Shown in pieces: positions 48,510 through 56,273 of a stretch of 64,000 bases of DNA; within the stretch, counting starts at the first letter, position 1; every line of letters begins with the position of its first letter. The notes under the pieces were generated by a model, which saw only the letters and a list, made by a program, of their open reading frames with translations, had not been told where the DNA came from and made no database searches. The position numbers and the translations under genes were made by a program. Where the stretch lies: the NCBI RefSeq assembly GCF_049674955.1, contig NZ_CP187232.1, positions 7,378,001 through 7,442,000 of the forward strand, read 5' to 3'. The stretch is from Sphaerisporangium viridialbum. GTDB lineage: Bacteria > Actinomycetota > Actinomycetes > Streptosporangiales > Streptosporangiaceae.

Positions 48510-50513
48510 TCACCGCACCGCTTCACCGGCCGGCTCACCGTCGGCCGGCACCAGGGCGCCGCTGAACTGCGAGGAGTACAGCCGGTGGTAGGCGCCCCCG
48601 GCGGCGAGCAGCTCGTCGTGGGTGCCGTGCTCGACGATGCTTCCGGCGTCCATCACCAGGATGAGGTCGGCGTCGCGGATGGTGGACAGCCGGTGGGCGA
48701 TGACGAAGCTGGTGCGGTCGGTGCGCAGCGCCGCCATCGCGTGCTGCACCAGCACCTCGGTGCGGGTGTCCACCGAGCTGGTGGCCTCGTCGAGGATGAG
48801 CAGCGACGGGTTGGCGAGGAAGGCGCGGGCGATGGTCAGCAGCTGCTTCTCGCCGGCGCTGACGTTGCCGCCCTCCTCGTCGATCACGGTGTCGTACCCG
48901 TCGGGCAGCGTGCGGACGAACCGGTCGACGAACGTCGCCCGCGCGGCGGCGTGGACCTGCTCGTCGGTGGCCTGGGGGTTGCCGTACGCGATGTTCTCGC
49001 GGATCGTGCCGCCGAACAGCCAGGTGTCCTGGAGCACCATGCCGATGTGCGAGCGCAGGTCCTCGCGGCGCATCGCGGTGATGTCGACGCCGTCCAGGGT
49101 GATGCGGCCGGCGTCCAGCTCGTAGAAGCGCATGATGAGGTTGACCAGCGTGGTCTTCCCCGCGCCGGTCGGGCCGACGATCGCGATGGTGTGCCCGGGG
49201 TCGGCCACCAGCGACAGGTTCTCGATGAGGGGCTGCTCGGCGTTGTAGCGGAAGGAGACGTCCTCGAACTCCACGCGCCCACGCCGGGCGGTGGGCAGCA
49301 CAGGGTCGGCCGGGTCGGGGGCCTGCTCCTCGGCGTCCAGCAGCTCGAAGACCCGCTCGGCGGACGCCACGCCCGACTGCAGAAGGTTCGCCATGGAGGC
49401 GACCTGGGTCAGCGGCTGGGTGAACTGCCGGGAGTACTGGATGAACGCCTGGACGTCGCCCAGGCTCATCGAGCCGGTGGCCACCCGCACGCCTCCGACG
49501 ACGGCGATGGCGACGTAGTTGAGGTTCCCGATGAACATCATCATCGGCATGATGATGCCGGAGATGAACTGCGCGCCGAAGCCGGCCTTGAACAGCTCCT
49601 CGTTGCGCTGCCTGAAGACCTCCTCGACCTCGGGCCCGCGCCCGAACACCTTCACCAGCTCGTGCCCGGTGAAGGCCTCCTCGATGTGGGCGTTCAGCGT
49701 GCCGGTGTGGGCCCACTGCGCGACGAACAGCTTCTGCGAGCGCTTCGCCACCAGCCCGGTGACCAGCATCGACAGTGGGATGGTCACCAGGGCGATCACC
49801 GCGAGCAGCGGCGAGATCACCAGCATCATCGCCAGCACGCCGATCACAGTGAGCAGCGAGCTCAGCAGCTGGCTGAGCGTCTGCTGCAGGGTCTGCGACA
49901 CGTTGTCGATGTCGTTGGTGACCCGGCTGAGCAGCTCGCCGCGCGGCTGGCCGTCGAAGAACTTCAGGGGAAGCCGGTTGAGCTTGTCCTCGACGTCGGC
50001 CCGCAGGCGGTACACGGTGCGCTGCGTCACGTCGTTGAGCAGGTAGCCCTGCAGCCAGCTGAAGACCGACGCCGCGACGTAGAGCGCCAGGGCCCACGCC
50101 AGGATCGTGCCCAGCGCGCCGAAGTCGATGCCGTGACCGGGGACGACGTCCATCCGCGCGAGCATGTCGGCGAAGTTGCCGTTGCCCGACGCGCGGGCCG
50201 CCTCGACCGCCTGCTCCGTGGTCGTCCCGGCGGGCAACTGCCTGCCGACCACACCGCTGAAGATCACGTCCGTGGCGCGGCCGAGGATCTTGGGGCCGAC
50301 GACGGCGAACCCGACGCTGGCCACCGCGAGGACGATCACGGCCACGATCTTCGAGCGTTCGGGGCTCAGGCGCCGGAGCAGGCGGCGGGTGGAGGGCCCG
50401 AAGTTCATCGACTTCTCGGCGGGCATCCCCGCGCCTCCGAAGGGCCCCCGCCCGAAGGGTCCGCCTCCCGCGGGGGGTCGCGGTCGCGTGGGTGCCGTTG
50501 GCCGGTCGCTCAT
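48510..50513 (-). CDS. ABC exporter half-transporter B (catalytically competent NBD)
   Basis: 667 residues: a Pro/Gly-rich N-terminal tail, six membrane helices, then a nucleotide-binding domain. Walker A VGPTGAGKTTL, Q-loop VLQDTWLF, Walker B LLILDEATSSVD with the catalytic Glu and switch His IAHRLST are intact, but the signature is VSAGEKQLLTIARA instead of LSGGQ. Paired with the gene at 50510 (ATG/TGA overlap), it makes a heterodimeric exporter like TM287/288. Substrate unknown, typically lipids, peptides or drugs. Confidence 0.93.
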   Translation of the reverse strand: MSDRPTAPTRPRPPAGGGPFGRGPFGGAGMPAEKSMNFGPSTRRLLRRLSPERSKIVAVIVLAVASVGFAVVGPKILGRATDVIFSGVVGRQLPAGTTTEQAVEAARASGNGNFADMLARMDVVPGHGIDFGALGTILAWALALYVAASVFSWLQGYLLNDVTQRTVYRLRADVEDKLNRLPLKFFDGQPRGELLSRVTNDIDNVSQTLQQTLSQLLSSLLTVIGVLAMMLVISPLLAVIALVTIPLSMLVTGLVAKRSQKLFVAQWAHTGTLNAHIEEAFTGHELVKVFGRGPEVEEVFRQRNEELFKAGFGAQFISGIIMPMMMFIGNLNYVAIAVVGGVRVATGSMSLGDVQAFIQYSRQFTQPLTQVASMANLLQSGVASAERVFELLDAEEQAPDPADPVLPTARRGRVEFEDVSFRYNAEQPLIENLSLVADPGHTIAIVGPTGAGKTTLVNLIMRFYELDAGRITLDGVDITAMRREDLRSHIGMVLQDTWLFGGTIRENIAYGNPQATDEQVHAAARATFVDRFVRTLPDGYDTVIDEEGGNVSAGEKQLLTIARAFLANPSLLILDEATSSVDTRTEVLVQHAMAALRTDRTSFVIAHRLSTIRDADLILVMDAGSIVEHGTHDELLAAGGAYHRLYSSQFSGALVPADGEPAGEAVR

Positions 50514-52243
50514 ACTGCGCTCTCCGCGGTCAGTTGGGACTCGACGATCTCGATGTAGGTCGGGCAGGAGTCCAGCAGCTCGTCATGGGTGCCGATGCCG
50601 ACGATCAGGCCGTCGTCGAGGACGATGATCTGGTCGGCGTCGGCGATGGTGGAGACCCGCTGTCCGACGATGACGACGGCGGCCTCGGCGGTGTGCGGGC
50701 GCAGGGCGGCGCGCAGCCGGGCGTCGGTGGTCAGGTCCAGCGCCGAGAACGAGTCGTCGAACAGGTAGATCTCGGGCTTGCTCACCAGCGCGCGGGCGAT
50801 CGATAGCCGCTGCCGCTGCCCGCCGGAGACGTTAGTGCCGCCCTGCGTGATGGGCGCCTCAAGGCCCTCGGGCATCGCCTCGACGAAGTCGCGCGCCTGG
50901 GCGACCTCCAGCGCCTCCCACAGCTCCTCGTCGGTGGCGTTGGGGTTGCCGTACCTCAGGTTGCTCGCGACGGTGCCGGTGAACAGGTACGGCTTCTGCG
51001 GCACCAGGCCGATGCGCGTCCAGAGCATCTGGGGATCGAGGTCGCGGACGTCCACGCCGTCGACCGACACGGTGCCGGACGTGGCGTCGAACAGCCGGGG
51101 CACCAGGGAGACCAGCGTGGTCTTTCCCGACCCGGTGCTGCCGATGACGGCTGTGGTCTGTCCCGCGACGGCGCGGAACGAGATGCCGGACAGCACCGGC
51201 GCCGCCGCGCCCGGGTAGCGGAACTCGACGTCGCGCATCTCCAGCTCGGCGCGGCCGTGCACCTGCCGTACGGGATTCTCGGGCGGGCGCACCGACGACT
51301 CGGTGTCGAGCACCTCGCTGATGCGCTCCGCGCAGACGGCGGCGCGCGGGATCATGATCGAGATGAACGTGGCCATCATCATCGACATGAGGATCTGCAT
51401 GAGGTACATGAGGAAGGCCGTGAGGGCGCCGACCTGCATCTCGCCGCTGTCCACCCGGGCCGCGCCGAACCACAGCACGGCCACGCTGGAGACGTTGAGG
51501 ATCAGCATCACGGTGGGGAAGATGAGCGCGGTCAGCCGCCCGACGCGCAGCGCGGTGCCGGTCAGCGCGTCGTTCGCCTCGGCGAACCGGCGGGTCTCCT
51601 CGCGTTCCCGTACGAAGGCCCGCACGACGCGGATGCCGGAGAGCTGCTCGCGCAGCACCTGGTTGACCAGGTCGATGCGGGTCTGCATCGCGCGGAACTG
51701 CGGGACCATGCGGGTGACGATCAGGCCGATCGAGATGAGCAGCGCCGGGACGCAGACCAGCATCAGCCACGACAGGCCGATGTCCTGACGCAGGGCCATG
51801 ATGATGCCGCCGAGGCCCATGATGGGAGCGGCGACCAGCATCGTGCAGGTCATCACCACGAGCATCTGCACCTGCTGCACGTCGTTGGTGCTGCGGGTGA
51901 TCAGCGACGGTGCTCCGAAGTGGGCGACCTCACGGGCGGAGAACGCGCCCACCTGGTGGAAGACGCTCGACCTGACGTCACGTCCGAACCCCGCCGCCAC
52001 GCGCGCCCCGTAGTAGACCGCCGCGATCGAGCAGGCGATCTGCACGAGCGACACGGCCAGCATCCAGCCGCCGGTGGACAGGATGTAGCCGGTGTCGCCG
52101 GCGGCGACACCCTGGTCGATGATGTCGGCGTTCAGGCTCGGCAGGTACAGCGAGGCGATGGTGCCGACCAGTTGGAACAGCACTACGGCGGCCAGCGCCG
52201 ACGAGTAGGGCCGCAGATAGGTGCGGAGCAACCGGCTCAGCAT
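50510..52243 (-). CDS. ABC exporter half-transporter A (degenerate catalytic site)
   Basis: 577 residues with six membrane helices and one nucleotide-binding domain. Walker A GSTGSGKTT and signature VSGGQRQRLSIARAL are canonical. Walker B is YLFDDSFSALD, with Asp in place of the catalytic Glu, and the switch His is Gln (VGQRVSTI). The composite site formed with the altered signature of the partner is therefore degenerate, while the other site is intact, as in known heterodimers. First gene of the pair. Confidence 0.93.
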   Translation of the reverse strand: MLSRLLRTYLRPYSSALAAVVLFQLVGTIASLYLPSLNADIIDQGVAAGDTGYILSTGGWMLAVSLVQIACSIAAVYYGARVAAGFGRDVRSSVFHQVGAFSAREVAHFGAPSLITRSTNDVQQVQMLVVMTCTMLVAAPIMGLGGIIMALRQDIGLSWLMLVCVPALLISIGLIVTRMVPQFRAMQTRIDLVNQVLREQLSGIRVVRAFVREREETRRFAEANDALTGTALRVGRLTALIFPTVMLILNVSSVAVLWFGAARVDSGEMQVGALTAFLMYLMQILMSMMMATFISIMIPRAAVCAERISEVLDTESSVRPPENPVRQVHGRAELEMRDVEFRYPGAAAPVLSGISFRAVAGQTTAVIGSTGSGKTTLVSLVPRLFDATSGTVSVDGVDVRDLDPQMLWTRIGLVPQKPYLFTGTVASNLRYGNPNATDEELWEALEVAQARDFVEAMPEGLEAPITQGGTNVSGGQRQRLSIARALVSKPEIYLFDDSFSALDLTTDARLRAALRPHTAEAAVVIVGQRVSTIADADQIIVLDDGLIVGIGTHDELLDSCPTYIEIVESQLTAESAV

Positions 52244-52368
52244 GGGCCCGCCCCAGCGGACGCGGCCCTACGGGAGGTCGGAATCACGCGGAACACGCTA
52301 TACGAGGACGCAGCCCCCTCACGCGCGGTTTTCCCCCGGCGGAATGGGCGGCGCCCCCCTTGACTCAG

Positions 52369-52440
52369 AGGGACGGACGGTCCTGGGCGCAGAGAGACGG
52401 ACGGTCCTTGGGGCAGAAGGACAGGCGGCCCTTGGTGTAG
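52369..52440. repeat. Three 24-bp tandem repeats in the exporter/desaturase gap
   Basis: Units at 52369, 52393 and 52417 share the pattern AGxGACGGACGGTCCTxGGx, with a partial fourth. They lie in the 304-bp non-coding gap 52244-52547 between the divergent ABC exporter and desaturase genes. No real gene is read across them. Confidence 0.75.
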
Positions 52441-52494
52441 AGGGACCACGCGGGACTGACGATGGAACCCAACCCCCGTAACGCACCCGCCCCG

Positions 52495-52514
52495 AACCTA
52501 CGCTAGCGTAGGTT
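52495..52514. promoter_or_regulatory. Perfect 20-bp palindromic operator before the desaturase
   Basis: AACCTACGCTAGCGTAGGTT is its own reverse complement. It lies 34 bp upstream of the TTG start at 52548. Such a site is typical of TetR-type repressors of fatty-acid genes. No tetR gene is adjacent, so the repressor is encoded elsewhere. Confidence 0.7.
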
Positions 52515-52547
52515 ACGGTTCGGTAAGCCAAACGGGGGGATCGTCCT

Positions 52548-53483
52548 TTGCGCGCGTTCAATGACACCGAGTTGCTGTTCGAGCTTGAGCCCGTGGTGGC
52601 CGGGGAGCTGGACCGGCATCTCAAGGTGGCCAAGGAGTGGTTCCCGCACGAGTACGTCCCGTGGTCGCAGGGTCGCGACTACGACGGCATCTTCGGCGGC
52701 GAGGCCTGGGCCGAGACCGATTCGGCGATCCCCGAGGAGGCGCGGGTCTCCCTCATCGTCAACCTGCTGACCGAGGACAACCTGCCCAGCTACCACCACG
52801 AGATCGCCACGACCTTCGGCCGGGACGCGGCCTGGGGCACCTGGGTGCACAGGTGGACCGCCGAGGAAGGCAGGCACGGCACCGCCATCCGCGACTACCT
52901 GACGGTCACGCGCGCGGTCGACCCGGTCGCCCTGGAGCGGGCCCGCATGCTGCACATGGGAGAAGGGTTCAGCAACTCCTACGAGGGAGTGCTGCACTCA
53001 CTGGCCTACGTCTCCTTCCAGGAGCTGGCCACCCGCGTGTCCCACCGCAACACCGGCAAGGCATCCCAGGACCCGAACTGCGAACGCCTGCTCGCCAGGA
53101 TCGCCGCCGACGAGAACCTGCACATGCTCTTTTACCGCAACCTGCTCAACGCGGCGTTCCAGCTCGCCCCCAGCCAGACCATGCGTGCCGTCACCGACGT
53201 GGTGACCACCTTCCAGATGCCCGGCACCGGCATCGAGGGCTTCACCCGCAAGGCGATGACCATCGCCAACGCGGGAATCTACGACCTGCGCCTGCACCTC
53301 GACGACGTCCTCATGCCCGTCCTGCGCCAGTGGGCCGTCTTCGACCTCACCGGCCTCGACGCCGAGGCGGAGAAGGCCCGTGACGAGCTCTCGGAGTTCC
53401 TCGCCCGCCTGGAGGTCTCCGCCTCCCGCTTCGTCGACCGCCGCGAAGCCCGCCGCGCCACCACCGGAGCCAACCTACGGTAA
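52548..53483 (+). CDS. Acyl-[acyl-carrier-protein] desaturase (FA_desaturase_2)
   Basis: 311 residues. A ferritin-like di-iron enzyme that introduces a double bond in acyl-ACP. Iron ligands are in TAEEGRHGTAIRDYL (ExxH) and AADENLHMLFYRN (ExxH), with LTEDNLPSYHHEI supplying the earlier Glu. The start is TTG at 52548 behind GGGGGGA; no ATG or GTG lies upstream in frame near a ribosome site. A perfect palindrome sits in the promoter. Similar to DesA1/DesA2-type mycobacterial proteins in length. Confidence 0.9.
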   Translation: MRAFNDTELLFELEPVVAGELDRHLKVAKEWFPHEYVPWSQGRDYDGIFGGEAWAETDSAIPEEARVSLIVNLLTEDNLPSYHHEIATTFGRDAAWGTWVHRWTAEEGRHGTAIRDYLTVTRAVDPVALERARMLHMGEGFSNSYEGVLHSLAYVSFQELATRVSHRNTGKASQDPNCERLLARIAADENLHMLFYRNLLNAAFQLAPSQTMRAVTDVVTTFQMPGTGIEGFTRKAMTIANAGIYDLRLHLDDVLMPVLRQWAVFDLTGLDAEAEKARDELSEFLARLEVSASRFVDRREARRATTGANLR

Positions 53484-53523
53484 ACACTGAACCGCGCCGC
53501 GGGCGCTGAAGGTGACGGTGCGC

Positions 53524-53616
53524 ATGAAGATCACGTTGGTCCAGGGTGACATCACCGAGCAGCGGGTGGACGCCGTCGTCAACGCCGCCGGCTCCTCACT
53601 CCTTGGCGGCGGCGGG
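53524..53616 (+). pseudogene. Truncated macro-domain (ADP-ribose-binding) gene remnant
   Basis: MKITLVQGDITEQRVDAVVN followed by AAGSSLLGGGG is the N-terminal 31 residues of a macro domain (O-acetyl-ADP-ribose deacetylase type), whose loop normally reads NAANSxLxGGGGVDGAIH. After GGGG homology stops at about 53616 and the frame then merely overlaps the GH12 gene in antisense. The rest of the gene is missing, so this is a remnant. Confidence 0.7.
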
Positions 53617-53658
53617 CCGGTGTCCGTCCCCCTCCGCTTCGCGGCGTCGGACTGGACG

Positions 53659-54441
53659 CTATGCCACGTTCGCGTAGTAGGAGTTGGTGTCGAGCTGCCC
53701 GGTGCCGATGAACACCTCGGTTCCCGCCTCAACGCTGGTGAGGTACTTGGAGTTGCTCATCCAGCCGCGCGACACGAGGTTGTTCAGGAAGTCGCGCAGG
53801 TTGAGCGTCGACGACGAGGTGTTGGTGGTGCGCACGAACGAGAAGACGTTCCAGCCGATGTTGCCACGGTAGAGGTCCCAGCTCGTGCCGGCGATGCTGA
53901 CGGTGGCCTGCTTGGTGCCGACCGGACCCGCGCCGCCGGAGCGGTAGAGCCAGATCATCACCTCATCGGTGGGGTTGTCGCTGTAGCTCGGGTTCGAGAT
54001 CGCGTGCAGCCACAGGTCGTAGGCCACGTTCATCGTGACCGCGCCGTTCTGGGTGACCTTGTAGTTCCAGCCGGTGTTGACGCTCCGGTTGGCCGACAGC
54101 TGGATGGGCAACCCGGTGTTCGAGTTCTTCCAGCCCCAGTGCCAGCCGAGTACCGAGCTGGCGTAGGACTTGACCGAGTTCGACTGGCCGGACCAGCCCC
54201 AGGACGTCCCCCAGCCGATCGTGTTGCCGGAGGTGGAGGTGTCCCAGATGCACTGCCAGCCCGAGCCCGAACTCTGCCCCCAGAGGTTGTTGTTGATCCA
54301 GTACTTGCCCTGGGTGATCGTCCCGTAGGCGGTACAGGTGTTGGCGGCATGGGCCGGCAGGGTCGTACCGGCGACGAGAGCGGCCACCATCGCCAGACAG
54401 GCAAGCACCCGCTGAACGACAGGACGACGTTTAACCAGCAC
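53659..54441 (-). CDS. Secreted glycoside hydrolase family 12 (endo-beta-1,4-glucanase / xyloglucanase)
   Basis: 260 residues from GTG 54441 behind AGGAGG. Signal peptide ending THLPAHA-like TTLPAHA|AN. The mature part is a beta-sandwich: WGQSSGSGWQC, NSVKSYASSVLGWHWGW, YDLWLHAISNP, then DEVMIWLYRSGGAGPVGT with the nucleophile Glu, and SVEAGTEVFIGTG with the acid/base Glu. GH12 cleaves cellulose, beta-glucan or xyloglucan. No carbohydrate-binding module. Its 3' end cuts close to the macro-domain remnant. Confidence 0.9.
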   Translation of the reverse strand: MLVKRRPVVQRVLACLAMVAALVAGTTLPAHAANTCTAYGTITQGKYWINNNLWGQSSGSGWQCIWDTSTSGNTIGWGTSWGWSGQSNSVKSYASSVLGWHWGWKNSNTGLPIQLSANRSVNTGWNYKVTQNGAVTMNVAYDLWLHAISNPSYSDNPTDEVMIWLYRSGGAGPVGTKQATVSIAGTSWDLYRGNIGWNVFSFVRTTNTSSSTLNLRDFLNNLVSRGWMSNSKYLTSVEAGTEVFIGTGQLDTNSYYANVA

Positions 54442-54762
54442 GTCAGGACCTCCTCGACTACTAGATTAGTTTGGCGACCATCTCAACTATCCAGCCCTGA
54501 CTCCCCCTGTCAATCCTCGTCTGCCCAAGCCCTCAGTGCACCGCCGCGAACTCCCGATCGCGCCCCTGGTTGACGGGAAGTAGCTGTCATTCCACAGGGA
54601 CCGGCATCGGGCCCACACGATGAAGCGTTCAACGCACCAATCCCGACAAAGGCCAGCGGACGCCCCGACACGAGAGAGACCTTGACAAAAGATCCGGCCG
54701 CGGCGATCAAGGTAATGGGGCGCGTACAGCGATCGCGGCCTGAGCAGTGGCGATACTCACCC

Positions 54763-54792
54763 CGATATCGGTGTCGCACTAATATCGATATT
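54763..54792. promoter_or_regulatory. Palindromes in the leader of the beta-lactamase gene
   Basis: In the 414-bp gap 54442-54855, CGATATCG (54763-54770) and AATATCGATATT (54781-54792) are perfect palindromes 63-93 bp before the start. A TTGACA (54681-54686) further upstream could be a -35, with no clear -10. No gene is seen in the rest of the gap. Confidence 0.4.
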
Positions 54793-54855
54793 GGACATCG
54801 TCATACCCGGCCTGATTTGCTCGCCACTCCTGTTGATCGAGAGCAAGGGCATGGA

Positions 54856-55857
54856 ATGCGACACCGTACCGGCCGTTTCTTCGCGGCGCCGAAGGCAATC
54901 GGACTGGCGATCTCCATACTGGTGGCCGGCACCGCCTACGGGGTGAACGCCGCCTCGGCGGACACCCGGGCGATCCCGCGTACCGGGGTGACGTGGGCCG
55001 GGATCGGAACCAGGCAGGCCGTCCTCGACCTGCGGGGTCCGTCCCTCGAAGCCGATGTGCGCAGGCAGTTGCGCGCGCTGGAAACGTCCACCAAGAGCCG
55101 CATCGGCGCGTACGCCCTGGACACGGCCACCGGCAAGACGATCACCTACCGGTCCGGCGAGCGGTTCCCGCTGCTGTCCACCTTCAAAGCGCTCGCCAGC
55201 GCCGCGGTACTTCACAAGGCCCGCACGTCTGACCCGGAGCTGATGAACCGGGTCATTCACTGGAAATCCAGTGAGGTGAAGGAGAATTCACCGGTCACCG
55301 AGAAGCATGTGGACGACGGGATGACCGTCGCCGAACTTTGCGAAGCGGCCATCACCTACAGCGACAACACCGCGGGCAACATGATTCTGAAGCAGATCGG
55401 TGGCCCGAAGGGTCTGACAAAGTACATCCGCACGCTGAAGGACCCCGTCTCCCGCCTGGACCGCTGGGAGACCGAGCTCAACAACTGGAGCCCCAAGGAG
55501 AAGCGGGACACCACCACCCCCGCCTCCGTAGCCGGCGACCTGCGTAAGGTCACGACCGGCAGCGCGCTCGACGCCAGGGACAGGGCGCAGCTGAACAGCT
55601 GGCTTCGCGCGAACACGACCGGTGGCACGCGCATCCGCGCCGGACTGCCCAAGGCCTGGATCATCGGCGACAAGACCGGCGCCTCCAGCTCCTATGGAGC
55701 CACGAACGACATCGCCGTCATCCGGACCTCCGAGTCGGCCCCACCGCTGATCATGACGATCTATACCACCCACCAGGCTCCCGACGCACCCAATGACAAC
55801 AAGGTGGTCGCCGACACCGCCACCCTCCTCGCCCGAGCCCTCGGCAAGCTCCCCTGA
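54856..55857 (+). CDS. Class A serine beta-lactamase
   Basis: 333 residues. An N-terminal signal peptide (hydrophobic stretch AIGLAISILVAGTAYGVNAA) exports it. The active-site set is complete: SxxK as LLSTFKALA (Ser-Thr-Phe-Lys), YSDNTAGN (SDN), omega-loop RWETELNNW with the general-base Glu, and GDKTGASS (KTG). It hydrolyses penicillins and possibly cephalosporins outside the cell. ATG 54856 is chosen; the ATG at 54851 is in another frame. No blaI/blaR partner is adjacent. Confidence 0.95.
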   Translation: MRHRTGRFFAAPKAIGLAISILVAGTAYGVNAASADTRAIPRTGVTWAGIGTRQAVLDLRGPSLEADVRRQLRALETSTKSRIGAYALDTATGKTITYRSGERFPLLSTFKALASAAVLHKARTSDPELMNRVIHWKSSEVKENSPVTEKHVDDGMTVAELCEAAITYSDNTAGNMILKQIGGPKGLTKYIRTLKDPVSRLDRWETELNNWSPKEKRDTTTPASVAGDLRKVTTGSALDARDRAQLNSWLRANTTGGTRIRAGLPKAWIIGDKTGASSSYGATNDIAVIRTSESAPPLIMTIYTTHQAPDAPNDNKVVADTATLLARALGKLP

Positions 55858-55996
55858 CCGAATTCCCGACTGTGAGATAAGACGGCCACTCCGTAGTTCT
55901 TCGATTCCCATATGAATCTGAAGGACACGAAGTGGGCTTGCCGTGGGCGCCGGCGGGGTGAGCGAGGGTCGGGATTCAGGTGTGGACTTGGCGTCT

Positions 55997-56155
55997 TAAA
56001 GCAGATTTTTGGTCCTTAACCAGGACAAACTCGCAGTTGTCGGGTCCACTGGCGCCGGTGGTCGCCGGCGTTCGGGCGTAGCGGTTCTGGGTGTGGCCGA
56101 GGTGCCCGTTGTCTGGTCGTTCAGTCCTGATAAATCACCTTTTGACCTGCTTTAG
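55997..56155. repeat. MITE-like inverted repeats in a gene-free gap
   Basis: In the 416-bp gap 55858-56273 the ~30-nt segments 55997-56026 and 56125-56155 are imperfect inverted copies: the outer TAAAGCAG/CTGCTTTA and the inner CAGGAC/GTCCTG ends match exactly. They frame about 98 bp of non-coding DNA. No clear target-site duplication is seen. The gap shows no gene; the LamG-gene promoter should be in its last 100 bp. Confidence 0.35.
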
Positions 56156-56273
56156 GGGGATACCACCCATTACCGTCCGCGATGGTGCTTATTTGTTCAT
56201 TGACAGGAACTGGAGTTGAAGGTCAGGATGTGGCGAATCTTGAGATGATGTTGGTGCGCCGAGGGGACGAATT

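Noticed and set aside
53617..54573. Continuation of the macro-domain reading frame to 54573
   Set aside because: After the GGGG loop no macro-domain residues are present and the frame is antisense to the GH12 gene.
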